DNA of 64,000 bases from Parelaphostrongylus tenuis (taxonomy: Eukaryota > Nematoda > Chromadorea > Rhabditida > Metastrongylidae): positions 62,001-126,000 of the forward strand of contig JAHQIW010005152.1 of the NCBI GenBank assembly GCA_019055375.1. Direction: 5' to 3'. The position numbers were made by a program, and so were the translations under genes. The notes beneath the pieces are model-generated. The model made no database searches. It was not told where the DNA came from and saw only the letters and a list, made by a program, of their open reading frames with translations. This document shows, piece after piece, positions 9,611-21,125 of this stretch; within the stretch, counting starts at the first letter, position 1, and each line of letters begins with the position of its first letter.

Positions 9611-10510
9611 GCAGGATAGCGCGATGGTTAGTGGTGCGGTGTATCAGAAGCAAAGTGATTGGTGAGGCTCTAGTTCGATCCTGTCCCCTGCCCCACTTGC
9701 GTTTAATCAACGAACGCCTAGGGAACACCTTGGGTAACGTCTTAGACCGGTCTTCATTTTTTTTTTGAAGAGATAGGGAGATATAGCGCAGTGCTTGATG
9801 CATCGTATCAGGGAGCAAGGTGATAGGCAAGGCCTCAATTAATCCCATCAGGAATTACGTCGATAAGCAAGAAGTTTGGTTGGATCCCTACCTCCGTCCC
9901 ATTGGTATCAAATCAAATAAGCAAACGCCTTAGACCGCCCAACTCCAAGATGACAAGCAGAACCGTGTCCAACGGCATTCCACTACGGTCATAAATAAGA
10001 CGGAATTCTATTTGGAGACTTTTGTGGAGGACGAATCGAATGCAAGAAGTGCTGAGATGAGCGCGACATTCTGATAAGAATATAGATAATCGTATAGAAA
10101 AAAGCGAACCAACCCTTTCGCGAGTATACGCATTGATTTCGATGCGTACGCTGGCTCAAGCGGTTAGTGATACAGTGTATCAGAAGCAAGGTGATAGGCA
10201 AGAGGCCTGCTTTGATCCTATCAGGAATCAAGTCATAATCAAGGCGCCTGGTTGGATCTCGTCCCCCGCTCACCTACATCAAATCAACGAACGCCTTGGG
10301 GAACGCCTGAGACCGGCCATTTTTCGCGATGATAAGGAGAACTGTCTCGACCTTCATCTCGCGACGTTCATAGACAAGGCAACATTTTATTCGGAACACT
10401 TTGTGGAGGACGAATACGAAGAAATGAATTGAATGAAAGAAGTGCGGGAATGCGCGACAGATTGTGATAAGGGATCGTATGGAAGAAGAAACGGACCATC
10501 CCTTTTACGA
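9611..10510 (+). repeat. Array of three tRNA-headed SINE units, family E
   Basis: Units start near 9611, 9778 and 10150. Each has a head with A-box-like GCGNNGTGGTTAGTG and a GTGTATCAGAAGCAAGGTGAT motif. The body contains ATCAACGAACGCCT, GACCGGCC and TTTGTGGAGGACGAATCGAA, and ends near GAGTATACGCATTGATTTCG. The second and third units are full length (about 370 bp), in direct orientation and nearly adjacent. Another copy is at 11405-11710. Confidence 0.6.
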
Positions 10511-10685
10511 GAATACGCATTGATTTCGATACACAAGCTGGCACAAGCTATGGATCGCATATATATGTGATATTAAGGTGTCACCCCACTTTTATTAATT
10601 CATTTTGCCGCACAGAGCTTCTTCGGCAGAATTTGTGTAGTATATTTTGATCGATTGTAAGATGCAAGAGTTGTTTAGGGTTTGT

Positions 10686-10790
10686 AGTGGCCAGATATGC
10701 ATTCAATCACCTCAAACGAAGTTAAGGAATCGAAGATGAACGCGTGGCGCACCCCCAGGGATTGATCAAGGCCGACTATTTCATCGTTTA
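10686..10790 (+). repeat. SINE family A, 3-prime part only
   Basis: Contains the family A tail: GCCAGATATGCATTCAATCA, CCTCAAACGAAGTTAAGGAA, TGGCGCACCCCCAGGGATTG. The full units at 22553, 24776 and 48920 show the missing head. Confidence 0.6.
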
Positions 10791-11404
10791 GGCTTCTTCA
10801 TAGGGATTTATATCATTGTATACAGTATGCCGTCAAAAGATACCTGTAATAGATACAACATAAGCTGCAAAACACTTTGAAAACGCTCACAGGAAAAATG
10901 TTCATTGTCATGGACTACAAGTAGCACGTAAGAAATAATGTACTTATTAATCAGTTTTCACTGAACAATAGAGTAAAATGTTATCTACAATGCTGTAATC
11001 TTCAACAACCTATCACTTACTTGCTTTATTGAACGATTACTGTTTACTGCCTAGAGATCGCGATCCAATAGACCGGCCATTGGGCCATAATTCATGGAGT
11101 TATCTTCGGTTGAAAAAGGATTAGATGTGAAGTAAAAAATACGAGTGGAATAACATCTTTCAAGCGACGTGACTTTACGGGGGAGACAAGCGTTGCCCAA
11201 TATCCGGTTTAGACTGGCGTGGAAAGTCGTGCCTCCTGAGACCTTTTTTTTTTTGAAATAATCGCAGTCTTTCTCAACGATTCCTCGAATCATCTCCACA
11301 AAACACCATATTGTCAGCTCAAGGTCAAGTAACGATAATTGGATAACGAAGTTTCTCTCGCGAAATTGTAACGTTTGAAGCAAAATGCAAAAAGGTACAA
11401 ATGG

Positions 11405-11710
11405 GAATGGAATAGCGCAGAGGATAGTGTGGTGTCCTATAAGGAAGCAGAAGTGAGAAGCAAGGTGCTGGTTCAATTCCCTCTCCCATACTCTCTTATA
11501 ATTAATCAACGATCGCCATAGAGAATGCCTTACGGTCTTCTCCGAAAGTGCAAGGAGATTTGTAATGCTCAGGCAACTGCCGAAGCAACACGTTTAATGT
11601 TCGAGGACTTTTGTGGAAGTTAAGTTTGTGGAAACGAATCAAATACGAGATGTACTGGAATTCGCACAGTAAATTATGATAGCGGGTCGTACAAAAGAAG
11701 ATCACTGAAA
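11405..11710 (+). repeat. tRNA-headed SINE, family E
   Basis: Head GGAATAGCGCAGAGGATAGT with B-box-like GGTTCAATTCCC at about 11471, then ATCAACGATCGCCATAGAG, TTTGTGGAAG and GGAAACGAATCAAATACGAG. It aligns with the array at 9611-10510. Confidence 0.55.
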
Positions 11711-13015
11711 GATGAAATCTTCGCTAGCTCTTAAGTGCTTATTCACAGTATGAATACCTAATTTTTCATAAGCACAAAGTCAAACCAAAACTCCACTTCA
11801 CATCAGTTCAAAACAGAGAATTTCCCACGTCCGACTTTCTTGTGACCTTGACATAGTTTGATATGCTAGTGCTTAATGAGCACATTCGAAGGTGTCAATT
11901 AGCAAAATTCATTCAAGAGTGGCCGACGTTTGGCTATTTCGTCTTAATCAAAGCTGTTTCGTTGTTCACAAATCTTGTCATCGATGAAGATAAGCCGCAT
12001 AAAATCTTACATCTATGCGAAAAGTCATCGTGATTTCCAGTTTCGCATTGCCTCACGGTAACCGGATATGTGAAAAAAAACTTTGCGACAGCGAAATTGG
12101 AAGCAAATAAAACTTTTTACCGATAGTATTCTTTCAGATCGATTTTCTCCAGTCTCGAGATTCATCATTAACTTCATGTTCTACTGATAAGCAAACACAA
12201 GTATGTTAACAAAATATTCATTTCAATGTAGCTAATTCCCCTATTTCTCAGAACCCGAAATAAGTTACGCTGATGCGCGGTCTTCTCGACCAGCCACCTT
12301 CATCAGCCTATTGAAGGTGAAGCATTGAACTTATTTCCATTCACACTGTAAAAAGCTATTTTAAAAAAGTCTTTCTGAATAGTGAATCCCACGAGTACAA
12401 ACATTATTTTCACTCAACTAATTTTGGAAGACTTTTCCTTCACGTCTTGCAGAAGCTGTGCCAGATCATTTCCCTCTGTTCACCATAAAAGTCCTCGTTT
12501 TTAGAAATTGAAGGGAGGATACTGAACTTTTCACTGGGTTTTTCCTCAACGGCAGCGATTACTCCCAGCATCAATACTGGTGAGATACTCGCGACATGAA
12601 ACCTGATGTGACTTCCAGCTCATGATAGCCCTTTTTGATGGCTGATACTTTATCCATTACAGCATCGAAGCCGCCGATCTGCGTTTCTCTCGCCGCGTAT
12701 TGTGGTTAGACGTGTCCTACATTATAGTACGCCATGGTTTTCAACCCGATTCAACGCCTCAGGTTAATTATTACCCTGTTAACACATCTCTGCGTCAGGT
12801 AAATCGATACCATGCTGCTTTTGAGGAATAAAAACACTGGGTTGATATGTCGGTAATTCTCACAGGTCACTCTATATGCTTAACACGTACTCAATCACCT
12901 CTATGTTGTCTTGTAGGCGAAGGAATGAAAACTCAAGGAATGATTAGCACCGAAAATCTCACCTCTCCTCCACGTATTGTGCTATATTATAGCTCTTACC
13001 CTTTCCAGATTTTTG
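11711..13015. other. No gene recognised
   Basis: AT-rich sequence with no splice-bounded exon and no repeat matching other copies in the window. The segment 12255-12315 faintly resembles a decayed hammerhead core on the minus strand, but it lacks the GAAA strand. Confidence 0.3.
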
Positions 13016-13019
13016 ATAA

Positions 13020-13245
13020 TTATCTTTTATTGTGCGGCTCCCAGTACTTCTGGCATTCGAACTCATCTCGAATTCATCGCTTGCTTGAGGATTGCGTCTT
13101 CTTCAAGAACATCATGGAATGCTGGTCGGGCAGATCTTACAATTTCGAGGATAGCCAAGCTGGGTGTTCCTTAGGGAGCCTACTGATTGTTGGACAGATG
13201 GGGAGATCAACCTCACATGGAGCATCACTGACCAGTCGGCCACAG
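13020..13245 (-). repeat. SINE family C, minus orientation
   Basis: Read on the minus strand it contains GGCTATCCTCGAAATTG, ACCAGCATTCCATGATGTTC and AATGCCAGAAGTACTGGGAG, all in the same order as in 30596-30832. Confidence 0.6.
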
Positions 13246-15130
13246 CCCCCCTCACCCCTACAGTAATAATAATTGGTTCTAGTGGTGATGTTCACAGAAA
13301 ACAGTATTGCCAGATGCATCAACGGTCGTAATAAAGTAGTAATAATGCCAATAATAATTTTAGTGATAGTAAGCGCGCATTTGATGACAATAAAGTATCG
13401 TAATTGTATATTATTAAATGAATGGATGTAATGAAAATGATAGCAATAGCAATAGAACTAGGAAAATAAAACAATAGCATATAAAGTACGAATGGAATAA
13501 GCTAGTATAAATGACAGATTATGACCATCTGCTCATCAGCTGCTTCAAAAAACAATTTCTTTCATTCATTTCATCGGCATCACTCGGCATCACCTGTAGT
13601 CTTTTTCGTTAATTTGTTGGGTATCAATCGAAGTACATTTTGCTGTCTAGCAATTGCTATCCTGTCTCTCTTCGAATTTGATCATCTGATGCTTAACCTT
13701 GAGAACCTGAACGGGGAGATGCATTTTTTTAATCGCCGCGCTCGGTGAACGCTCCAAATTTCCCGTGTAGTCTGTTTTTTCAGATGATTAACGCTACATA
13801 ATGTGATCTAGATGCTGCATGGTATTTTATTTCAATTTTCGAAATCTCGGGTGCCCAAATAACATTCTCAAGATGCAAGGGAAATGAAGCTGGAGAAACA
13901 AGCTAGAAGTTGGCTTTTTTGCTGCACTGTTCCTCCGTAGCCAAGCAATGCTATTGACTGTTCATTAGGTGAGAATCTTAGTGAGCCACAGCCTATAAAG
14001 AAAAAGTCGCGCAAGCTTGGAAAAGGTGACGAACGAGTTCTTTGAGTGTTCGCGTTCATAAGAACAGGATATTAACGGTTTCTATCTAATGAGATTGACA
14101 GGTTTCAAACAGAAGGCCTAGAAGCATAACATTTTGGTGCCCCTGGAAAGATGACGTTCCTACGTTCTACGCTCCTATTGTAAGAACGTCAAATGGATTT
14201 CACAATTACTCTAGGTAGTGAATAGATATTTTCTTGCAGCTCAACAGTTTTAGCTTATACAATTTTCTCCTTTGAGTATTCAGTAAACGTTAATGCTCAT
14301 AGGCGTTATTGATGCACTTGTATATTTTCACCAATGCTGCTCCCTTGAGGTACTGAGGAAGTCATTAATTCTATTGTTCGCATCCCTTCTTGCCACTTTT
14401 GGACAACTCACGTTTCGTTCTTCCGTCGAATAGCCTCAAGTGCTCATTGGTCCTCATTGCTCGGTGCTGAGGTGTATAGATGTCTGCATCAGTTTGCATT
14501 TTTGGTAGTAGGCCAATGTTGCATTTTTGATGTTAAAATCAGCATTGTTGGAGTTCACCAGTGATTCAGAGAACAAGACTGTCCAAAAAGCCGCCAAGAA
14601 GCTCATAGATTTCGATGGACACGCACTTGAAAAATAACTGAGATCTTAGTCTTAAGCATGCTTATCTCAGTTTTGAATCTTATTTCTTCTTGATTTTTAT
14701 TTGACGGCAGGATGCGATTTGAAGTACAGCAGCAATAATGCTAAGATACGAGCAAAACTGAGTCTAATATTTCTGTGTAATGGACCCGAATCGCAACTAT
14801 GCTTTTCTGGGGCAGCGGAGGCTCTCGCTCGCCCTTCTCTCGACTGTGGTGAGCGCTCCCCGGAAAAGTCTATCTCTGTCCGCGGTGTAATTTGTTATTT
14901 GAAGCAAAAATTGGTAGAATAAGCATATCAATGCCAGCAACATATGAGTTTATTGCTTTTAGCACCAATAACTTATATCTGCCGATGCCCGACAATGTCC
15001 TGGTTCCTTATCGTCAATGCTCGACTGTCTCGAACAATGAAGCGAGTGAACGAACAAAATTTCGGGTTCTCTTCTGTTAGAGGTACGGGCTCAAAACCGA
15101 TTCCTTTCACTAGACAAGAACATATCATAA
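13246..15130. other. No gene recognised
   Basis: AT-rich DNA without splice-consistent exons, recognisable domains or a repeat shared with other parts of the window. The short GC-richer stretch at 14800-14885 has open frames but no family resemblance that I can name. Confidence 0.25.
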
Positions 15131-15139
15131 GAAATTGTA

Positions 15140-17560
15140 GATATTAGGAAGCTTAAATCTCCGGCTCGCGCCATACGTGGCCGGTTTTTCTGAAAAAGTC
15201 TTTTTATTACGCTTCAATAAAAGGAAAATTTGTGTTTCACAGAGGAGTTTTTCTCGCAAAAAAAGCTCTTTCTTTGGACTATTAGTAAACATGCGATAGT
15301 GTAAAACTGAAGATTCCAACGTGTGGTGGATGAAGCTTTAATACGGCTATCAATCGAATCGCTCATAGACGGGCATATGTGAAGCACGATTTTTGTTATT
15401 CGTTTAGCCTTTGCTCCTCCAATTTGAAAAAACTCCAGATTAAACGTATAACTCCGATACTAAAAGATTTTCTATACACGCTCATGTGCTTTTCGTGCTT
15501 TCAGCAAAGTAATAGTTGGATTACGTGGCCGATGTAAAACATAAATTTACTTTTGAATTTTAGAGCGTTATAAAAAGGTCCTTTCGAAAAACGGCCACGT
15601 ACGGTGCTAGCCAGAGATCTAAGCCTACGAATCATTACTAACACTCTTATAGAAAGTTTTTTTTCAGCAAAAGGAACTGGTTTTTGATCCCGTGTCGTCA
15701 AAGGGAACAGAACCCAGTGTTTTTCTAGGATATCAAAGAAGGACTAAAACTCTGTTGAAAATCCATCAAAAACACTGTCAAGGAAAAAGTGCGAGCTAAA
15801 AGTGAAACGTAATATTATTTTTGCGCATAAACAAGGACTTTTCTCAATCTAAGTACATTATTGAATTCGCCAAGATTCAAGCTATTAAATGACTATTTAA
15901 CGAAAACGAATCAAACTGTGGAATGGACTTTAAGAGAATGCAAGCGCCCTATTGAAAGACCACACAGCTAATGGGAGGATGTTTGTGGCTAACGTCGCCC
16001 AACTGCATCCGTAGATAACAACGAGTTGGGAGTCATGGAATGGGCCTCGTGTACTTCACCATGCTCGAGGCGAATATTACCACATGGACGATAATTGCGC
16101 GAAAGAGAAACGAATGGAAAGTATGCTGGAGTTCGCTCTACTAGTGAAAACGTGCTGCCCAAATATCTAAGTATCCACTTTATAACTACTAAAAGTTAGA
16201 TGAAAATGGAAAAAAGGGCAAAACGTTTGCGGCTCCACTCCGAGGGCGAAAAGTGATCTTCTCACAACACTTTGGGTGCTACAGGATCACTGAGTTAGCT
16301 CCATCCGCCGCGCATGCCGCGTTGAGCAGTCCATTGTGCTGGGTATAAAGCTAACGAGCATAGAGAACATTTATTCATGCTATTACTATAACAAAAAAAG
16401 GTCCTTTCCGTTAGAGAGCACTAGACCAAAAACGGATACCCTTCGCTGGGCAAGAACTTTTCATAAGAGAGTTAGTAATTATTCGAAGGCTAATATCTCT
16501 GGTTAGCACCGTATTTTCCTGTTTTTCAAGAAGACCCTTTTACGACGCTGCGAAATTCGAAATAAGATTATGTTTACGTCAGCCACGAATTAAACTATTA
16601 CTCCGCTGAAAGTACGAAAAGCACATGAACGTGTAGAGAATAGAGAAAATTGTTCGGTATCAGAGTCAGACGTTAATGTAGAGCTTCTTACAAGCTGGAG
16701 GAACAACTCCCAATTGAATAACAAAAATAGCACTTCGCATATGCCCGCCAAAAAGCCAGTCGGTCAATGGCCGTCTTAGAACGGCCTTATCCACCTGCCT
16801 AGGAAAAAGCACAGCGTTGGAATCTTCAAATCTTTCACTATCAAGTGATGTTAGCAGTTCAAAAAAGAGCGTTGTCTTGCGAGAAAAACGCATGCGTGAA
16901 ATCCAAATGTTCTTCTTTTGTTGAAGCGTTAGATAAAGGATCTTCTCAAAACCCCGTCATGCACGGCGATAGTCAGAGATTCAGGCTTTCGAATGATTCC
17001 TAACACTCTTATGAAATGCTCTTGTTCAGCGAAAGAGATCGGTTTTTGATCCCGTGCAATCCAACGGAAAAGTACCGAAAAACGCTCAGTTGCAATCAGT
17101 TATCTAGCTTTTGACAGACTAGAATAGATGGTTCAGATAAATAAGTCGCTCATGTTACGGTACTACGATGTGAGTTGTGATGTGTTAGTGATATGGCGCA
17201 CTTTAAACTGAAAATAAGAGAAACTATTGTGAAGCACTGAAACTGAAAAAACTGAAAATAAGAGAAACTATTGTGAAGCAGCGTTCTAAGGCGCCGAATA
17301 ATTAATTTTCTTCCAGATATCTGCACCGCTAAGCACTCACCAGAATGACTGCTCGCTGCGCGCGCCGCGGATTAGGTAGCAGCGCCGTGACCGTGCGGTA
17401 CCCAGAGTGTTAATCGCTAATGCAGCGCAATTAAGAGGTCTTTCTAGGAGCCAAGACTATCGTTAGAGTCGCCGTTTCTCTAGCTATCGAATGGCTACTG
17501 AGATTCTAATGAAAAGCTCCGAACAGCGAAAAAGCCAAGGATATACGAGGCGAGTGGATG
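15140..17560. repeat. Desert of diverged R1 copies
   Basis: R1 landmarks recur several times and in both orientations (GAAGCTTAAATCTCCGGCTC near 15150, AAAACCTTTTGATCCCGTG-type segments near 15680 and 17045, TTCGAAGGCTAATATCTC near 16482, AAATAAGATTATGTTT near 16560). Two short direct repeats are present at about 17200-17280 (CTGAAAATAAGAGAAACTAT). No coding exon was recognised. Confidence 0.4.
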
Positions 17561-17584
17561 GCTATGACTCATTCGTAATTTTTG

Positions 17585-17735
17585 GAAATTAAACAGTTCA
17601 CTTCTGCGGACCCACGCTGGGCGTGTCTACCAGCGTAGGAACAAATCCACCTACTCTGCCCCGATCAGTCGCCAACCACAGTACCACTTTTCGTTGGAAG
17701 ACCCTCAGCTAAATTGTGAACTAATCCGCGTAGTC
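17585..17735. mobile_element. Foldback MITE family F, one arm
   Basis: GCGGACCCACGCTGGGCGTG, then CCACCTACTCTGCCCCGATC and AGTCGCCAACCACAGTACCA: the same order as one arm of 24161-24409 and 35749-36004. The second arm is not visible. Confidence 0.5.
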
Positions 17736-17799
17736 CAATCGCTGGGGGATACGCTATGAATTCGACTTCTTTCGCAGGCTTGGATCGAACTATCGACCA

Positions 17800-18660
17800 T
17801 CAGTTGTTCGATCATATGTGCCGCAGAGAACCTTTATTCGCTGCGCCACAAGCGCTCTTGTCAGGAAAAATTCCTTAATTTTGCACGACCTCTACCAGCC
17901 CAGTACTTCTTGCTTTCGATTCGTTATCTTAACAATCGTCCTTCTCAAGTATCTTCGAGCACGAAACGGGTTGCTTCGGTCACTGCTTCAAGATGATTTC
18001 TCTCCTCTTTATGAGTGATGTAGAGAGAGCTGGTTGATACGATTCCTCTTAAAATCCTATAGGCAGCCAAGATAAAGCCTTTCCAGGCATTTGCTTTATG
18101 GACCGCAACAAAGTGCTCGATGAGGGACTGAACCAGGGCGTGATTCTATTCACATTGCACCACAAGCCATTGCGCGACCCTGCCTCACCACTGAAGGAGC
18201 CGTAAACGCATACATTTTCCATGTCGCGTTTCGGCGCACTTTACGACCAGTACACTGAAGGTGACGGCATAGTGGCACTTTATGTCACCGTATTCATCAG
18301 TTGTACCGCTCGGTCTTTGCTCGTCGGTTGCTCTATTAGTTAGTGGTCGGTGTTTTCCTTCCCTTTTTTATTCGTCCGTTATTTCTATAGTTGTCGATTT
18401 TATCGATTGAATCGATTTTTCAATGCCGGTTATAATCGATAGTGCGTCAATTGCCACGATTTCGTCATTTTTGTTCGAAAAGAATGCTTCTATAGAATTT
18501 ATTTGCCATCAAGAATTCTATAGGACTATCTTGAGCTTTTAATACTTATTTTCAGACTATGTTATTGTATTTTTAGGCTGAATCATAGGTTTTCGAATAA
18601 GCGAATTTTGAAAGGTGCGTGATTTTTCTGCATTTCGCCCTTTGCGTACGGTGAGGGGCC
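17800..18660. other. No gene recognised
   Basis: An open frame at 17818-18018 and surrounding AT-rich sequence show no domain, splice support or repeat family that I recognise. Confidence 0.25.
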
Positions 18661-18869
18661 TTGTGGTCCCTTAACTTTCCAGAGGTCTTTTCTCTGCTCT
18701 GGGGACCTTTTTCCCCAGAATATTAGCAATCATTCGAAAGCTTAATCCTCGACGATTTCAATTCTTTGTTTGGTTTTTGAAAAAAGAATTTTTATAGTGC
18801 GCTGTAGCAGCAGAAATAAAATTATGTCTCGCACTTGGTGCGCTTTGTTTGCTCGATTAAGGTGTATAT

Positions 18870-19443
18870 TATCACCTGTCGTCCCGTTGATGTCGAGTGA
18901 CTCGAGCGGGTACCAGCAACTCTTCCATTTTTCCCTATCGCGTGCAAGAGTAGCCCAGTGGGTCCTCCTCGCTCTAGGGATTCGCTAAGCATTATATCCT
19001 TTCTTCTATCGCTTTCGTGAAGAAATCGGACCAACGGGTCAGTGGTCTTCCTTTAGAGCGCTTGACGTCCCGAGGAAATCCAGTCGGTAACGGCTCTCGT
19101 CCATCGGTTGTCGTTGAAGCGCATCACGTGTCCGGCCCACCTATTTTCGATATCCTGGCGTGTAGAACGGCGTCTCTGATTTTCGATCGTTGACGTAGGT
19201 CGGAACTTCGGATCCTTTCTCTCATTTGCGAGATACGGGATATTCCTAGCATCGACCTTTCGACTGCGCGTCCAAGAACGGCAAGTGATCTTTCATCCTG
19301 CTTACGTAGCGACCAGGTTTCTGCTGCATACGTTAGGGCAGGGATAATTGTCGAGTCGAAAAGGTGGGCACGCAGTCGGATGTTCTTTGTCCTCTTCACC
19401 ACATCTTCGATGCTCTCAAACGTTCCCCACGCCGCTCGTTCCC
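18870..19443 (-). mobile_element. RTE-type non-LTR retrotransposon, 3-prime fragment
   Basis: The minus strand encodes the C-terminal part of an RTE reverse-transcriptase polyprotein (VKRTKNIRLRAHLFDSTIIP, LTYAAETWSLRKQDERSLAV, RERIRSSDLRQRSKIRDAVL). It has frameshifts, including one near 19135 that destroys the conserved RWAGHVMRF motif. It is nearly identical to the better copy at 37457-38456 over its whole length and is cut off at 19443, where R1-like sequence begins. Truncated and inactive. Confidence 0.85.
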
Positions 19444-20780
19444 TCCTGCTAAGGTATTAGGCTATACTACCAGTTATTTGATATCACAAATCTCTACGAT
19501 TCTGAAGCTAAATTTCGTTTTTCGAGAAGTCTTCTTAGTACGCTGTTAGAGCGAGAATGGAATCTTTCGAATTATAGGGGAATGAATGAAAAACCGACCT
19601 CATTCGGTGGAGAAGAAGTTCCCATAGATGTGTTTGTGATCATTCGAAAGCTGAGATAACTGTCTACTGCTCCACATCACCGGTTTTCGAAATATTCTTT
19701 CATACGTTGTTACAGAAGAGAATTCCTTGCGTTGCAGAAGCGCATATTTTTCGCAGGACAGAGCTCCTGCTTTGGACTATTAGTAATCATTCGATAGCGT
19801 AATCGATGCTGATTCGAACGCTCTGTTTATATCTTGGAAAGATCGTTTCTCTGCAACGCAGCATGTAAAATAAGTTGAAATCCTATCTGCGACCAAGCGG
19901 CCTTGGGGCCAGTTCACGTGCCGCTGGGTAGACGGCTCACGTGCTGCTAACGTGATTTTGGAAGACGTGTGCCTCAGCGCACGTGGTCGCTTTACCCAGC
20001 GGCTCGTGAATTGGCCCAAGACCCGCTTGGTCGCATATGGGAATTCAACTTGTTACCTGCTGCGTCGCACAAAAAACGGTCTTTTCAGGATGTAAGCACA
20101 GCATTAGAGTCAGCAACCATTACGCTATCGAATGATAACTAATGTCACAAGAAAGAGCTCTGTTCAGCGAGAAATATGCTTGTCTGAGGCTAGTTTTATT
20201 TCGGATTTACAACGTTCTAAACGAATGTTTTGAAAGGACCGGCGACATGGGGCTGTAGCCGGAAATCTCAGCTTTTGAATGGTCACTAGCACTCCTGTGA
20301 AATTTCCTCTTCAGCGAATGATGTCGGTTTTTCATCTGTCCCCTTATAACCACTAAGTATCGGGGTTTTTTTTCTTGTTGTAGAGACCTTTTTCCTCAGA
20401 ATTTTAGCAGTCGTTCGAAAGCCTAATTCTAAGATGTCAAAAACTACTTGGTTTCCAAGAAAAAAATCTTTTCAGTATGCTGAAGCAGCAAAAATAAAAT
20501 TGTGTTTCTCACTCGATGTGCATTGTTTGCTCGATTAAGGTCTATGAATTGCTGCTTATCAGGCTATACTAGTAGTCATTTGATAGCAGAAATCTCGGCG
20601 ATTCTGAAGCTAAATTTCGTTTCTGAAGTAGTATTCATGATGCTCTGTAAGAATGAAAATAAGACTACGTTTCTCATTTTGGACTTTTCTTCGCATAGAA
20701 GAGTTATATAAACACGATGAGCTCGCAAGCGTGGAGGGAAAATTATGTTTCATGGGAGTATGCGATAACCCCAAGGTTTA
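19443..20780. repeat. R1 copies in series
   Basis: R1 landmarks recur here: TTTGATATCACAAATCTCTACGATTCTGAAGC near 19478, GACTATTAGTAATCATTCGATAGCG near 19776, TTAGCAGTCGTTCGAAAGCC near 20404, and CATTTGATAGCAGAAATCTCGGCG near 20577. A separate palindrome (19873-20050) is inserted in it. No coding exons. Confidence 0.45.
19873..20050. mobile_element. Foldback MITE G (about 178-bp palindrome)
   Basis: The left arm GTTGAAATCC ... GCGACCAAGCGGCCTTGGGG ... CGCTGGGTAGACGGCTCACG is mirrored by the right arm CGCTTTACCCAGCGG ... GGCCCAAGACCCGCTTGGTCGC ... GGAATTCAAC. It has no coding capacity and sits inside R1 sequence. Confidence 0.65.
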
Positions 20781-20801
20781 TTACGAAACAAAAAATCCTC
20801 A

Positions 20802-20989
20802 TTAGCCCTTTCGGGTTCGTATTCTCGCGGCCTCCGCATCTCTAACCAGTAACTCTGGGAGGTTTGCTCACCTCTGCAACTCTGACCCCTAGCGTGCTGC
20901 GTCTTATAGGCAAGTAGTTGCGTCTAACAATGACACCTTGGAGACTAGAGATGCAGAGGCCGTGGGTCCACGGTCTCGTAAGGGTTAAA
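20802..20989. mobile_element. Foldback MITE H (about 188 bp)
   Basis: The left end TTAGCCCTTTCGGGTTCGTA and GCGGCCTCCGCATCTCTAAC are mirrored by ACTAGAGATGCAGAGGCCGT and GTCTCGTAAGGGTTAA on the right. A single copy is seen in the window. Confidence 0.6.
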
Positions 20990-21083
20990 TAACGAAAATC
21001 GCGCGCTGTTTGCGATTTCGATTATGCTGCCGTCCGCAAAGGGTTGACTAACTCTCATGTTTTGATTTTAACACTAATGGACC

Positions 21084-21125
21084 TTTTCTAGGTAATCTGA
21101 GTTATAGCTTTCGACGATTTTCACC
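21084..21125 (+). promoter_or_regulatory. Probable spliced-leader trans-splice acceptor and short 5-prime UTR of ing-3
   Basis: TTTTCTAG at 21084-21091 is a strong nematode acceptor with no usable upstream exon in sight. It is followed by a 34-nt leader and the ATG at 21126. In nematodes such an outron acceptor normally receives a spliced leader. This is inferred from position and family habit, not proved. Confidence 0.5.

Noticed and set aside
9318..9848. 176-codon open frame on the minus strand
   Set aside because: It spans a SINE head and GC-rich low-complexity sequence, overlaps open frames on the other strand, and has no domain or splice support.
12255..12315. Hammerhead-like CTGATGA followed by a stem and ATCAGC on the minus strand
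   Set aside because: The GAAA strand is absent and helix II is not bounded correctly, so it does not meet the hammerhead core.
12847..13266. 139-codon open frame on the plus strand
   Set aside because: Its second half is the reverse strand of a SINE family C unit.
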